Assembly (NCBI RefSeq): GCF_037414475.1
Contig: NZ_CP147913.1
Coordinates: forward strand, 5,268,001 to 5,332,000
DNA from: Myxococcus stipitatus
GTDB lineage: Bacteria > Myxococcota > Myxococcia > Myxococcales > Myxococcaceae
DNA: 64,000 bases
Direction of reading: 5' to 3'
Translations under genes and position numbers: made by a program
Shown: in pieces, positions 54,869 through 63,984 of the stretch
Layout: each line of letters begins with the position of its first letter
Numbering within the stretch: position 1 is the first letter of the stretch
Notes under the pieces: model-generated
The model's input: the letters and a program-made list of their open reading frames with translations, nothing else
Told to the model about the DNA's origin: nothing
The model's database searches: none

Positions 54869-56032
54869 TCAGCGCGCCGCCCGCACGGCGGCGCGTGTGT
54901 CCAGGTCGAACAGCTCGTAGTCCTCGACGGGGCAGTGGCTCATGCCTCCGTCGACGAAGACGAGCACCGCCTCCGCCGCGCTCGTGGGCGGAGGCGCTCC
55001 GTGGGCACACTCCACTCGCGCTCCGTCCGTCACCAGGTGGCGTACCACGCCGTCGCGGGCCGAGCCCGACGTAACCCCCATCAGCTCGCGGATGCGCTTG
55101 TCGCGCGTGTGTCCCAACACCTGCGTGAGGCCCGCGGGCAGCCGCCGAGGGTCGAAGCGTCGCCGAGGTGTCCGCCGCGTGCGCTCCGCGTCCTCCGGCT
55201 TCACGCTGGGGCGATGATAGAAGATGCCCGTGCCCTCGCCGTGCGCGGCATCCCCGGGTTGGTGCAGGCCCGGTATCTCCAGCCGCCCGCCCCTCCATCC
55301 GGCCACCTGCTCGTCCACGGCGGAGTTGAGCGCCTGGGCCACCGCGTGGGCATCCGCGGAGCGCTCGCGGGCAAGCCCCGTCACCGCCAGGTCTTCATCC
55401 GTGACACCCGCGTGCAGCACGAGCAGGGCAGGGCCCGCGGCGTATGCGGCGCGGAAGCGGCGCACGCGCAAGAGGTGCTCCACCCAGTCGCGCTGGACCT
55501 GACGGAAGTTGCCGAAGTCGCGCGCCACCAGCTCCGCCGTGGGCACCTGGGGCCAGCGCTCCAGGAAGGCCCGCTCACCCGCCTCGTCGGTGACGCCGTG
55601 TTGATAGACGCGGTCCGCCTCAGCCTGTGCCATGGCGAAGCGGGCATCGTCGAAGCCCGCCATCTCCCCCACGCGTGCGAGGTCATGATTGCCCAGGAGC
55701 AAGAGGACCTGGTCGGCGGGGTGCGCGGCGAACCACGCCACCAGCTCCAGGGCGCTGCGCGAGGCCGCGTCGCGCTCGGAGGGAGGTCCCCAGTCGAAGT
55801 GGTCCCCCACCGAGACGAGCTGCACGTCCGGCTTCAGCCAACCATCCTCGCCGAGGAGGCCCTGGTGCTCCAGGATGCGAAGGACCTTGTCGAACGGCGC
55901 CTGCGGGTCCCCCAGGACGAGCCGCCTTCGGCGGGGGACGCCATCCGGAGGTGTGGAACGAGGCCCGGCCTCCACCGCGTGTCTCGCACGGGTGAGGGCG
56001 GCCTGGATGCGGGCGTCGCGAGGCGGATTCAC
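54869..56032 (-). CDS. Metallophosphoesterase
   Basis: A 387-residue calcineurin-like phosphoesterase. The motif order is LGDPQAPF (about residue 41), VGDHFDWG (75), LLGNHD (113), VLHAGVTDED (205) and VLGHTRD (308). These supply the two-metal site. The first motif has GDPQ instead of the common GDxH, so that His ligand is replaced. The family includes protein phosphatases and nucleotide or diadenosine hydrolases; the long insert between motifs (about 120-200) makes the substrate unclear. The gene is monocistronic. Confidence 0.85.
   Translation of the reverse strand: MNPPRDARIQAALTRARHAVEAGPRSTPPDGVPRRRRLVLGDPQAPFDKVLRILEHQGLLGEDGWLKPDVQLVSVGDHFDWGPPSERDAASRSALELVAWFAAHPADQVLLLLGNHDLARVGEMAGFDDARFAMAQAEADRVYQHGVTDEAGERAFLERWPQVPTAELVARDFGNFRQVQRDWVEHLLRVRRFRAAYAAGPALLVLHAGVTDEDLAVTGLARERSADAHAVAQALNSAVDEQVAGWRGGRLEIPGLHQPGDAAHGEGTGIFYHRPSVKPEDAERTRRTPRRRFDPRRLPAGLTQVLGHTRDKRIRELMGVTSGSARDGVVRHLVTDGARVECAHGAPPPTSAAEAVLVFVDGGMSHCPVEDYELFDLDTRAAVRAAR
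54873..54895. terminator. Two-way terminator between copy 2 and the metallophosphoesterase
   Basis: Nine-base arms CGCGCCGCC / GGCGGCGCG with a 5-base loop lie at the convergence of the two genes and overlap the last codons of the minus-strand gene. Confidence 0.65.
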
Positions 56033-56082
56033 CCGCCCATTCTAGGCACGCCCCGCGCGCGGCGCGCGGACCGCGCAACACC

Positions 56083-57297
56083 TCAGGACGTCTGGAAGAA
56101 GCGCGCGATGAGGGCGGAGCGGCTCTCCACATGGGCCTTGGCGAGCAAGTGCGTGACGTGGACCTCGACGGTGCGCTCGGCGCAGCCCAGCCTGCCGGCG
56201 ATGGACTTGTTCGTCTCGCCCTGGACGATGTGCGTGAGGACCTCCGACTCGCGCGCGGTGAGCGACCAGCGTGCGGACAGGGCCTGGACCCGAGCGGCGG
56301 CGCTTGAGGCCGTGCCCGAGTCGATGGCGAGATAGTGCGAGGGCAGCCCCGGCGTGCGCAGCGGTGTGAGCGTCAGCGGCCCCGAGCACGGAATGCCCTG
56401 GGCTCCGCGCCGCAATTGCTCCATCAGCTCCGGCTCGCCTCGCTCCAGCCAGACGCGGCCCGCGCTGTTGGCGTGCACCACCCGCCCGCTGCCGCTGACG
56501 ACCCAGGCCGCGCGGCCCAGCGCCTCCATGGCCACTTCCAGCGCGGTGGACATCAGCCCCGACTCGCGCAGCCGCGTCTCCATCGTCAAACGCCGCTGCA
56601 ACGCGGGCGTCAACGCCTGGAGCACGCGCTGCTCCCGCTCGGTGAAGGGCTCCTCGCGCATCAATCCCAGCCAGCCCAGCAGCGCGGGCCCCTCACACAC
56701 CAGCGTGCGCAGGAAGGCCATCCGCTCCATGCCCAGCTGCCGGAACACCGCGCCGGAGCGGACATTGACCCGCTCGCGCTGTGATTCCAGCTCACCCTCG
56801 CTCAATCCCAGACGCCGGCCGACCTCGTAGGCGGGCAGGTCATGCAAGGGCATCTGCCGCGCCTCCGACTCCTGGAGCGAGCGGAAATGCAGAGCCCGGT
56901 TACGCTGCGCCGGCGCGGGACGTGCCGGGTCATACCATCCCCAGAGACTCTCCCGGTCGGATAGGAAGCTCTCCAGGGCCTCGAAGACCCCCCCGGGCTG
57001 CTGGGGGAAGCCCGAGCTGTGAGAGTAGCTGATGTGATAGCGGTCGGGCCCCACGTCGACGCCGTAGGCCACCGCGCGCTCCGCCTTCAGCGACTCGCGC
57101 AGGGCCCCCAACACCGTGGGCAGGGATTCTGAGCCCGGCTCCGCTTCCACGAGCAGGGCTTCCAGATCCGCCAGGATGCGTTGTTCCTCGGAATTCAAAC
57201 GAATCAAGATATCCCTGAGTATACGATGGCAATGCGTGGCTCCCACTACTCCACCAGGGTAGGGAGTCTGGCTTTGTTCAGGATTTATCTGTGACAT
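56083..57297 (-). CDS. LuxR-type helix-turn-helix regulator with sensory N-terminus
   Basis: A 404-residue regulator. The C-terminal about 60 residues are the LuxR/GerE domain (SLTARESEVLTHIVQGETNK, SIAGRLGCAERTVEVHVTHL). The first 330 residues are helical with a GAF/PAS-like part (AWVVSGSGRVVHANSAGRVW) and no receiver phosphorylation site. Signal and target are unknown. A 410-base region separates it from the divergent Ser/Gly-rich gene. Confidence 0.88.
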   Translation of the reverse strand: MSQINPEQSQTPYPGGVVGATHCHRILRDILIRLNSEEQRILADLEALLVEAEPGSESLPTVLGALRESLKAERAVAYGVDVGPDRYHISYSHSSGFPQQPGGVFEALESFLSDRESLWGWYDPARPAPAQRNRALHFRSLQESEARQMPLHDLPAYEVGRRLGLSEGELESQRERVNVRSGAVFRQLGMERMAFLRTLVCEGPALLGWLGLMREEPFTEREQRVLQALTPALQRRLTMETRLRESGLMSTALEVAMEALGRAAWVVSGSGRVVHANSAGRVWLERGEPELMEQLRRGAQGIPCSGPLTLTPLRTPGLPSHYLAIDSGTASSAAARVQALSARWSLTARESEVLTHIVQGETNKSIAGRLGCAERTVEVHVTHLLAKAHVESRSALIARFFQTS

Positions 57298-57707
57298 GCC
57301 CTGCGGGCCAGTCCGTCTGGGTGGATTGAGACATCAGGGCTTCCCCGGATGGAATTTGGCACGAGGCCGGCGCGAGAATGAGGCGCAGGCCCACCGGGGG
57401 GGAGGGCCTTTCGCGGTAGGTTGCAAGTGAGCGCGCGCCGGGGTCGGAAGTCGATGCCCGGCGCGTTGCCCTTCCCTCCCGCGCGCGTGTCCTACCTCTG
57501 GCGGCGCGAAGCCCCTGACGCACCTGCTGGGCCGCCCGTTTCGCGCCTGCCCGGGGGTGCTCGGCCGCAAGCCCGCGTAACTCCTCTGTCCGGTTCTCGG
57601 CACGTCACTGGCTAACAGGTGCGTGAAAATGTATTCGTGCCGTGTGGGTGCACGGTGTCTGCCATTCGCTCGCGCGAACGAATGCTCATTCAGGAGGGGT
57701 GTTTGGA
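57298..57707. promoter_or_regulatory. Divergent regulatory region with hairpin and inverted repeat
   Basis: About 410 bases without a gene. CGCGCCGGG / CCCGGCGCG (57434-57465) forms a 9-base stem with a 14-base loop. CATTCG...CGAATG (57663-57684) with a nested TTCG...CGAA is an operator-like inverted repeat about 24 bases before the Ser/Gly-rich gene. CAGGAGGGG lies just before that gene's ATG. Confidence 0.45.
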
Positions 57708-58472
57708 ATGACAGCAAAAAGCACGACGGGCTGGGCTGTGGTGATGGCGGTGGTGATGGGGGTGACGGGGTGCCGGACACCCGCCGCGGCGGAGGGCGGG
57801 GAGGCGAGTGTGTCGTCGGATGGCTCGGGGGACTCCTCGCAGGGGTCGGGGGACTCGTCGAAGGGCTCGGGTGATTCGAGCGACCAGTCAGGGAACAGCT
57901 CGGGAGAGGGGGGCTCCAGCGAGTCGCGCTCCGGTGACGACAGCAACTCGGGGACCAGCAGGTCGGAGAACGGCGGGGAGGGGAAGGATTCCCGCTCGGA
58001 GTCGAGCAACAGCGACAAGAACAACGGGCGGGTGCTGTCGGCGACGACGGTGGCGGCGACGGTGATTGGGTTGGGGGTGGTCATCTGGCGCGTCGCGGTG
58101 TCGGCGGAGCGGCGCCGGCAGCGGCAGCAGGCGGCCCCGGAGGAGGTGGGCCGCGCGGCGCAGGTGTACTTGCGCTCGCGCACGCACCAGCTCCGAGAGG
58201 ACCTGGCGTTGGGGGCGGGGCCGACGGTGGAGGACCTGGCGGCGGCGGCGAACATCCGCAGGGAGAACCTGGGGACCTTCGGCCGGTTGTTGCGCGCCAA
58301 CCGGGGCGAGCTGTTGGCGCTGGCGGACACGCGCACCCTGACGCCAGAGCGGGCGCTGGCCTGGTTGGAGCGGGTGGGGGAGCTGGCCCGCACGGACCCG
58401 AAGCTGGACGAGGACCGACTGGCCTTCCTCGCGGCACAAGGTGAGGAGGTGACGGCCGAGGTGTCGCGGTGA
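57708..58472 (+). CDS. Ser/Gly-rich membrane protein, DUF3015-like C-terminus
   Basis: A 254-residue protein. The ATG at 57708 has AGGAGG nine bases upstream. A lipoprotein-like signal (WAVVMAVVMGVTGC) is followed by a low-complexity, very Ser/Gly/Asp-rich stretch of about 85 residues (GDSSQGSGDSSKGSGDSSDQ and similar), then a membrane helix (TVAATVIGLGVVIWRVAVS) and a soluble helical part (YLRSRTHQLREDLALGAGPT, VEDLAAAANI) that resembles DUF3015. Its stop overlaps the next start (GTGA). It may be an envelope partner of the DUF4105-like protein. Confidence 0.65.
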   Translation: MTAKSTTGWAVVMAVVMGVTGCRTPAAAEGGEASVSSDGSGDSSQGSGDSSKGSGDSSDQSGNSSGEGGSSESRSGDDSNSGTSRSENGGEGKDSRSESSNSDKNNGRVLSATTVAATVIGLGVVIWRVAVSAERRRQRQQAAPEEVGRAAQVYLRSRTHQLREDLALGAGPTVEDLAAAANIRRENLGTFGRLLRANRGELLALADTRTLTPERALAWLERVGELARTDPKLDEDRLAFLAAQGEEVTAEVSR

Positions 58473-61399
58473 GCCTCCGCGCGGCGTGGCTGCTGGGGCT
58501 CCTGCTCGCGTCGACCGCCGGGGCGCAACCGGAGGCCGTGCGGGAACCGGCCGAGGCTGCCCGCACCGCGAAGCCAGGTGAAGCGCCGTCGCACGAGCGC
58601 AACACGCCGCTGGGTGCGCTTGTCCCCGGTTCATCCGAACGGCAGGCGCTGGGTGATGCCGCCACCGAGAGCCTGCGTGAGCGTGTTCGCATCCTGAAGC
58701 GCGCGGGGGTGGTGCTGTCGGGCGCCGCAGCGGATGACGGGGGCCTGGTGAGCGAAGTCGAAGCGGGCCTGGCCTCGCTTCCTCCCGCGATGCGCCGATT
58801 TCCCGGAGGGCCCCTCGAGCTGGTCCTGCATCCGGAGTCCGCGCCGCTGGGCATGGGGGATGGCACCGAGGCTCGTCCGGACTGGACCGAGGAAGGCGCG
58901 CGCCTTCACCTCTACCGCTACGCGCCGTCCGCGGAGCGCCGTGTGACGTTGCGCATGTCGCGACTGACGGACGTGGAGTCGGAGCGGCTGTGGCGGCGTC
59001 GCGCGGTGGTGCACGCGGTGGTGCGGCGGTGGGACGAGGCTCGCGCGTGGAGTCAGACGGTGCGCTGGCGGCGCCTGTCGGGGTGGCTTCAGCCCCTGGA
59101 GCGGCCGCTGGTGTGGAAGGAGGAGGCGCGTCTGCACTTCGCGGGGGCCTTCAGCCGCGCGCGCGGACAGCAGAGCGCGTCACTGGACCTGGTGACCTTC
59201 GCGGAGGAGCTGTTCGTCCCCGTGGAGTCCCTGCGCGCCGACGCGTTGTCCGACGACGAGCAGGTGCGTTGCCAGGAGTTCTCCAAGTCGCGCGCGCTGG
59301 CGGAGCTGGTGGAGTCCTCGGGCCTGGGCGCGTTGGGCGGTCGAGGCGCGTGTCCGGCCTTCGATGCGTGGGCGGAGAAGGACCTGCTGTCCCACTTCGA
59401 GGTCCTCCTCGTCGCGGCCACGGGGCGGCAGCCCGAGTCCCTGTTCGGGCATCTGTTGTTGCGTCCGGTCTGGCGCGAAGGGGCGCAGGTCCGAGGCCCG
59501 TCCTTCGAGCGTGTGGTGCAGCTCGTGGCGCTCACGGGTATGGAGTCGCGAGGGTTGGACTACGTCGTGAAGGGGATGACGGGTGCGTATGACACCGTCT
59601 TCCTCACCGGGACGATGGGCGACCTCACGCACGAGGCGCTGGAGTTGGAGCAGCGCACCATCCGCCGCTTCCACCTGCGCCTCACGCGGGGCGAGGAGGA
59701 GCGGATGCTGGAGCGTGTCTGGGAGCTCGAGCGCCGCGGGTACATGGGCTACTACTTCTTCACAGACAACTGCGCGAGCGCGCTCCTCTTCCTCCTCAAC
59801 GGAGTGTTGGAGCAGGAGCGGCAGGTGCGTCCGCCCGGAGTGTTGTGGGTGCTGCCCACGGCCACGCTCGACGCCCTGGCGAAAGTGGAGGTGGTGGGGA
59901 AGGACGGACCCGCCGGGCCGCTGCTCGAGTTGATTCCAGATGCCTTCGAGTCCACGGGAGAACGCGCCGTGCGCGCGGACACCGCGAGGCGCGAGGCCTT
60001 GGATGCACTTTCGGTGCACGTGGGCGCGCGGGAGTTGTCTGGGCTGCTGCGCCTTCATGAGCGCCTTCAATCACCCGACCCCGATGCGCGACGCGAGGCG
60101 TACGGGGAGCTGCCGGAGACGGTGACGCAGGTGTTCGCCTCGGCGAGGCCCGCCCGTCGCTCCGAGGTGCGCGACACGCTGCATGCCTACGTGGCGCACC
60201 TGGTGCGGGTGGAGCGCGCGGCGGTGGACCGCATGGATGGTGAGAAGCTCGCCATCGAGCGCTTGCGGCTCCTGGCCTTGCGGACGCCCGTGGAAGGCGA
60301 CGCGGCGGCGGGGGTTCGCGAGCGGCAGCGCATCTTCGAGCGGGAGGATGTGCTCCAGCGCAAGCTGGCGGTGCTGGACCGCACGGCGATGCTCGAGGAG
60401 TCGTTGGCCACCGCGCCGCGCCGTCCTCCGTCACCGGAGGAGCTGAAGCGGCTGGTGCTGGCCGAGCGCACGGAGGCTGCCTTCGTCCAGGCCACCGAGG
60501 CGCAAGGGGCGCTGAGCGATGGCGTCTTCGCGGAGGTGGACGCGGTGGCCTTCCTGGGGAAGGACCATCGGCGCAAGGTGGACGCGGAGACGCGCTGGGC
60601 GGCCGCGGCGCTGCGGGAGTCGGGGGCGGCTCGCACGGTGGTGAGCGTGGGCGTGGACTTTCCTGGCACGGGCGTGGCGCGGCCGGTGGTGAGCGTGCGC
60701 ACCGCGGGGATGGCCGAGGCGCTGGGCGACGCGCGCCAACATGGCTTCCAGCCGAGCAGCGAGCTGCGCGTGCTGGATGGTGAGCTGTCGCTGGAGCCCC
60801 GGTGGGGAGCGCCGCGGGTGGTGTCCACGGACATGACGCTGGTGGGCTACCGCACCTTGCAGCGGGAGCTCCCCCAGTTCCGCGACTCCGCGTGGGACTC
60901 GCTGGGCTGGGGCGCGGAGGCGCGGGTGACTTCGGATGCGGAGCGGCCCTTGCCCTACCGGGCCACCGTGCAGGCGGAGGCGCTGGTCATCGTGGACGAG
61001 GGCGCGCGCTTCTCGCGCTTCACCGCGGTGGGCGTGGGAGGGCTGGCCCGGATGAACTGGGGCGAGTCGATGATGAGGCCCGCGGCGGGGCCTCGCCTGT
61101 CGCTGGCGCATCGCACGGGGCTGCCGGGCTCGGGCGCCAATGCGGTGCGCGTGGAGGCCGCATATTCCCCCACCTGGCGCCTGGGCGACACCCACCTCAC
61201 GCACGAGGCGGGTGCCTCCCTCCAGGTCGAGTGGTGGCTGGGCCGCGCGGGGCCGTTCGGGGTGTTGCTCACGCCCCGTGCGCAGGTCCGATGGGAAGGC
61301 TCGTACGCTCGGCTGTCACCACACGCGTCACTGAATCCGTCGACGGGGTGGAGCGTCGTCGCGGAGCGCCGGCTGGCACTTGGGTTGGAGATGCGTTGA
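58469..61399 (+). CDS. DUF4105 (Lnb-type N-terminal) outer envelope protein
   Basis: A 976-residue exported protein with a signal peptide (LLGLLLASTAGAQ). The GTG at 58469 overlaps the upstream stop. The DUF4105 region (about residues 300-480) has GRQPESLFGHLLLRP (candidate His) and FFTDNCASALLFLLNG (candidate Cys), a pattern compared to NlpC/P60-like cysteine peptidases. The C-terminal 300 residues are beta-rich (VVSVGVDFPGTGVARPVVSV to the end), perhaps a barrel. The 3' end overlaps the opposing membrane-protein gene by 131 bases. Confidence 0.8.
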   Translation: MSLRAAWLLGLLLASTAGAQPEAVREPAEAARTAKPGEAPSHERNTPLGALVPGSSERQALGDAATESLRERVRILKRAGVVLSGAAADDGGLVSEVEAGLASLPPAMRRFPGGPLELVLHPESAPLGMGDGTEARPDWTEEGARLHLYRYAPSAERRVTLRMSRLTDVESERLWRRRAVVHAVVRRWDEARAWSQTVRWRRLSGWLQPLERPLVWKEEARLHFAGAFSRARGQQSASLDLVTFAEELFVPVESLRADALSDDEQVRCQEFSKSRALAELVESSGLGALGGRGACPAFDAWAEKDLLSHFEVLLVAATGRQPESLFGHLLLRPVWREGAQVRGPSFERVVQLVALTGMESRGLDYVVKGMTGAYDTVFLTGTMGDLTHEALELEQRTIRRFHLRLTRGEEERMLERVWELERRGYMGYYFFTDNCASALLFLLNGVLEQERQVRPPGVLWVLPTATLDALAKVEVVGKDGPAGPLLELIPDAFESTGERAVRADTARREALDALSVHVGARELSGLLRLHERLQSPDPDARREAYGELPETVTQVFASARPARRSEVRDTLHAYVAHLVRVERAAVDRMDGEKLAIERLRLLALRTPVEGDAAAGVRERQRIFEREDVLQRKLAVLDRTAMLEESLATAPRRPPSPEELKRLVLAERTEAAFVQATEAQGALSDGVFAEVDAVAFLGKDHRRKVDAETRWAAAALRESGAARTVVSVGVDFPGTGVARPVVSVRTAGMAEALGDARQHGFQPSSELRVLDGELSLEPRWGAPRVVSTDMTLVGYRTLQRELPQFRDSAWDSLGWGAEARVTSDAERPLPYRATVQAEALVIVDEGARFSRFTAVGVGGLARMNWGESMMRPAAGPRLSLAHRTGLPGSGANAVRVEAAYSPTWRLGDTHLTHEAGASLQVEWWLGRAGPFGVLLTPRAQVRWEGSYARLSPHASLNPSTGWSVVAERRLALGLEMR

Positions 61400-61847
61400 T
61401 TTCGTCCGAGAGCAGCGGACGGCTGTACGCCCCGGTGGCGGCGCCAATCAGCAGGCTGATGGCATAGGTGATGGCCCAGCCCCAGAAGCCAATACCGCCG
61501 AAGATGCGCAGCTCGGTAGGGCCCGCCAGGAAGGCGAAGAAGGAGAAGACGAGCGGCATGACGATGGCGCTCACCACGGCCGCCCAGAGCGCGCGCCGCA
61601 ATGTGCGCGCGTGGAAGCCGCCGAATGCGCCCGCCAGGAAGCCGTTGAACAGCGGCACGTAGAAGACGGCGAAGCTGGTGATGAGCATCACCAGCACGCT
61701 GGTGACGAACGGCTTGCGCCTGAAGAGGATGGTGTCCGGCTTGAAGGTGACGTCCGTCGGGAGCTGCTCGAAGCGGAACTCGCGGTGCTCTTCCCTCACG
61801 TAAGGCGGCGGTGAGGTGGTCTTGTCGGAGCGAGTCATCTCGACCAT
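61269..61847 (-). CDS. Four-helix membrane protein
   Basis: A 192-residue protein starting at 61847 with GGGAGG upstream. Four hydrophobic segments: SVLVMLITSFAVFYVPLFNG, FLAGAFGGFHA, LWAAVVSAIVMPLVFSFFAF and GGIGFWGWAITYAISLLIGA. The N-terminus is cytoplasmic-type and charged (REEHREFRFEQLPTDV). The last 44 codons lie over the end of the opposite gene. I do not recognise a family. Confidence 0.7.
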   Translation of the reverse strand: MVEMTRSDKTTSPPPYVREEHREFRFEQLPTDVTFKPDTILFRRKPFVTSVLVMLITSFAVFYVPLFNGFLAGAFGGFHARTLRRALWAAVVSAIVMPLVFSFFAFLAGPTELRIFGGIGFWGWAITYAISLLIGAATGAYSRPLLSDEINASPTQVPAGAPRRRSTPSTDSVTRVVTAERTSLPIGPAHGA

Positions 61848-62103
61848 GGCTGCGGACCTCCCAAGGCGGGCGGAGTTCACCCGCTGCTTCTCTCTCAGGT
61901 GGGGCTGGCGGCGGACATGTGGAAGGGCCGCCTCCCCCACGACAGGGAGGGCTCCCAGGCGGGCCCTGGGCCGCTCGATTGGATGAAACCCAGGGAAAAC
62001 AGGCTCGCCAGGCCCCGAGTCGAGCGCCGGGGGACTTGGCGCTCCGCCGTCTGCGGCTATGCTGCCGCGCCCGATAGTCCCCTCACGCCCGTACGGAATT
62101 TCC

Positions 62104-62583
62104 ATGAGCCTTCGTCGAGCCCTGCTGACCGTTGCCCTGACCGCCACCTCGCTGCTGACCGCCTGTGCCCTGCGTCCGTCGTACAAGGACCTGATGGCGA
62201 CGGGTGCCGCCGCCGATGCCTCCGCCGCGCAGGCGCCGGTGGTGTTTCGGGTGGTGGATGGCTCGGGCCAGCCCGTGAAGGGCGCGCGGGTGCGCGCGGG
62301 CGAGCTCCGCACGCGCATCAACGTGGTCAGCGACGCGGACGGCCTGGTGACGCTGGAGCCGTCCGCTGTCCTGATGAAGGAGAACCCGCTGGTGGAGGTG
62401 GTGCTGCCCAAGGGCGTGTCGACGTACCGCCTGGAGCACGTCCCGGCCGGTCAGGCCGCCACCGAGGCGCCCGCCGCCCCGGAGCAGGCTCCCGCCGCCG
62501 CCCCGGCCACCGAGACGCCGGCCGCCGCGACGGGTTCGGAGTCCGCCCCCGCGCAGCAGCCCTCCGCCACGCCGGGCACCTGA
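62104..62583 (+). CDS. Small lipoprotein with carboxypeptidase-regulatory-like region
   Basis: A 159-residue lipoprotein (LTVALTATSLLTAC). The middle (VVFRVVDGSGQPVKGARVRA, NVVSDADGLVTLEPSAV) resembles a carboxypeptidase regulatory-like beta-sandwich. The last 45 residues are a Pro/Ala/Glu-rich linker with no anchor. It is probably an outer-membrane lipoprotein; the function is unknown. Confidence 0.75.
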   Translation: MSLRRALLTVALTATSLLTACALRPSYKDLMATGAAADASAAQAPVVFRVVDGSGQPVKGARVRAGELRTRINVVSDADGLVTLEPSAVLMKENPLVEVVLPKGVSTYRLEHVPAGQAATEAPAAPEQAPAAAPATETPAAATGSESAPAQQPSATPGT

Positions 62584-62614
62584 GCCCGTCGTGTCGCAAG
62601 TCCTCCGCGCGAGC

Positions 62615-63325
62615 TCAGCCGAGCTTCGCGTGGAGGAAGTCCACGGCAGGGCATGAACACGCCGGTGGGAGAGCCTCTCGCTACGCCCGAAGCGGCGGAG
62701 GCTCGGCACTGTCTCCGCAGTGCATGAACACACCGGTGAGGGGACCTCTCTCCACGTGTCGTTGAAGAAGGCGTGGTCTGCGTCGGAGCGGTGGAGGTCC
62801 GCTGGCCGGTTCGCCTTCTTCGGCTTCTGCTCCATCGCGTCCACGCGTTGGAGACCGCACCCGTCATCGTTCTTCGCGAAGCGTCCGAGGATGGGCGCGC
62901 GGATGCGCGTGAGGTCCACGTCGCTCTCCGGAGGAGTCCGGTAGAAGGGCACCACGGCGTCGAGCCTTGGGTCATTCGCTCCAGCGAAGCGGACCCCATG
63001 ACGGCCACCTTGACGCCAGGGCCGCCGCGCTCGCGCAGGGGCTCGGTGGCCGCGCGGATATCCGTGCCGAGCCTTCCCCACTCGAGCGTGGAGGACCCTC
63101 CTCTGGGCCATTCGTCTTGCGGCCGTCGTAGAGGTCCACCGCGAACATGGTGAAGCCCTCGTTCGCGAGCCGGTCATTGACCTCCGGATGTGGGCATCGA
63201 GGCCCCACCATTCAGGGAAGAGGATGACCGCTCCCCGGGTGTCCGCACGGGAGCCTCGCGGAGACAGCCCCTCCGCTCCTGTCCGTGTCGACCGGCCGGC
63301 CTTGCTTGTCCTGCCATGCGTGCAC
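62615..63325 (-). pseudogene. Decayed dienelactone hydrolase
   Basis: Pieces of a dienelactone hydrolase appear in order on the minus strand but in three different frames: WQDKQGRPV at the start (GTG at 63325), GAVILFPEWWGLDAHIR, EVNDRLANEGFTMFAVDLYD, DPRLDAVVPFYRTPPESDV then DLTRIRAPILGRFAKNDD, SDADHAFFNDTWRE, and finally AVDFLHAKLG before a stop at 62615. At least four frame changes separate them. The total length is near that of an intact gene. A direct repeat near the 3' end (62651-62754) interrupts the last part. Confidence 0.85.
62651..62754. repeat. Two direct repeat copies inside the pseudogene
   Basis: GCATGAACAC-GCCGGTG at 62651 and GCATGAACAC-ACCGGTG at 62722 begin two copies of about 32 bases, 71 bases apart and about 25/32 identical. 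They lie between FFNDTWRE and AVDFLHAKLG of the dead hydrolase, so they may be part of a small inserted dispersed element. Confidence 0.6.
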
Positions 63326-63377
63326 TCCTTTATTCTCGAGGCCGCGAATCAACGCGGCAGGTGAGGGTGCGCGGGGC

Positions 63378-63884
63378 ATGTCGAAGGCCTTCACGAAGGA
63401 AGACTCGGGAGGAGACACGGAGCTGCTGCCGCTGCGTCCCAGGTCTGCCTCGGGTGACAAGCGCTACATCACCCCAGAGGGCTACCGCGCCTTGCAGGAC
63501 GAGCTGACGGCCACGCAGGGGCCGGACTCCGGAGCGGAGGGGCTGACGCCGTTGGAGGCGGGCGTGCGGAAGCAGGAGCGCGAGCGTCGGGCGCGGCAAC
63601 TCGCGGCGACGCTCGAGGAGGTGCGCGTCGTGGCGCCCGAGCCTTCACAAGCGGGACGTGTCTTCTTTGGCGCTTGGGTAGAACTGGAGGACGAGGACGG
63701 TGAGCAGGTGCGCTACCGCATCGTGGGTCCGGACGAGGCGGAGGTGAAGTCAGGCCGGCTCAGCGTGGAGTCGACGTTGGCGAAGGCGCTGCTCGGCAAG
63801 GAAGTGGGAGAGTCCGTGCAGGTGGAGCGTCCTCGGGGGGCGGTGGAGTACACGGTGGTGGCGGTGGACTACGCACCGCGCTGA
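63378..63884 (+). CDS. GreA/GreB-like protein without the catalytic coiled-coil tip
   Basis: A 168-residue protein starting at 63378 (MSKAFTKEDSGGDTELLPLR). The opening YITPEGYRALQDEL and the C-terminal domain (VELEDEDGEQVRYRIVGPDE, LLGKEVGESVQVERPRGAVE) match Gre factors. The coiled-coil is shortened and reads TATQGPDSGAEGLTPLEAGV where GreA has the DLSENAEY tip, so the acidic residues that trigger RNA cleavage are missing. It may bind in the RNA polymerase channel as a regulator (compare Gfh1 or Rnk). Confidence 0.8.
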   Translation: MSKAFTKEDSGGDTELLPLRPRSASGDKRYITPEGYRALQDELTATQGPDSGAEGLTPLEAGVRKQERERRARQLAATLEEVRVVAPEPSQAGRVFFGAWVELEDEDGEQVRYRIVGPDEAEVKSGRLSVESTLAKALLGKEVGESVQVERPRGAVEYTVVAVDYAPR

Positions 63885-63984
63885 GCACCTGTTCGTGAAA
63901 CACGATTCCGCATGGGAATCCGGGGGATGCGCCTATTGTTCACGGCCGTCGTTCGAGCCTCGTTGTCCCCCGAGAGTTCTCCGC

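Noticed and set aside
57340..57400. Sigma-54-type promoter (TTGGCAC at about 57356)
   Set aside because: The second element TTGC is not found at the required distance.
62651..62754. CRISPR-like array
   Set aside because: Only two diverged copies are present, without a regular series of spacers.
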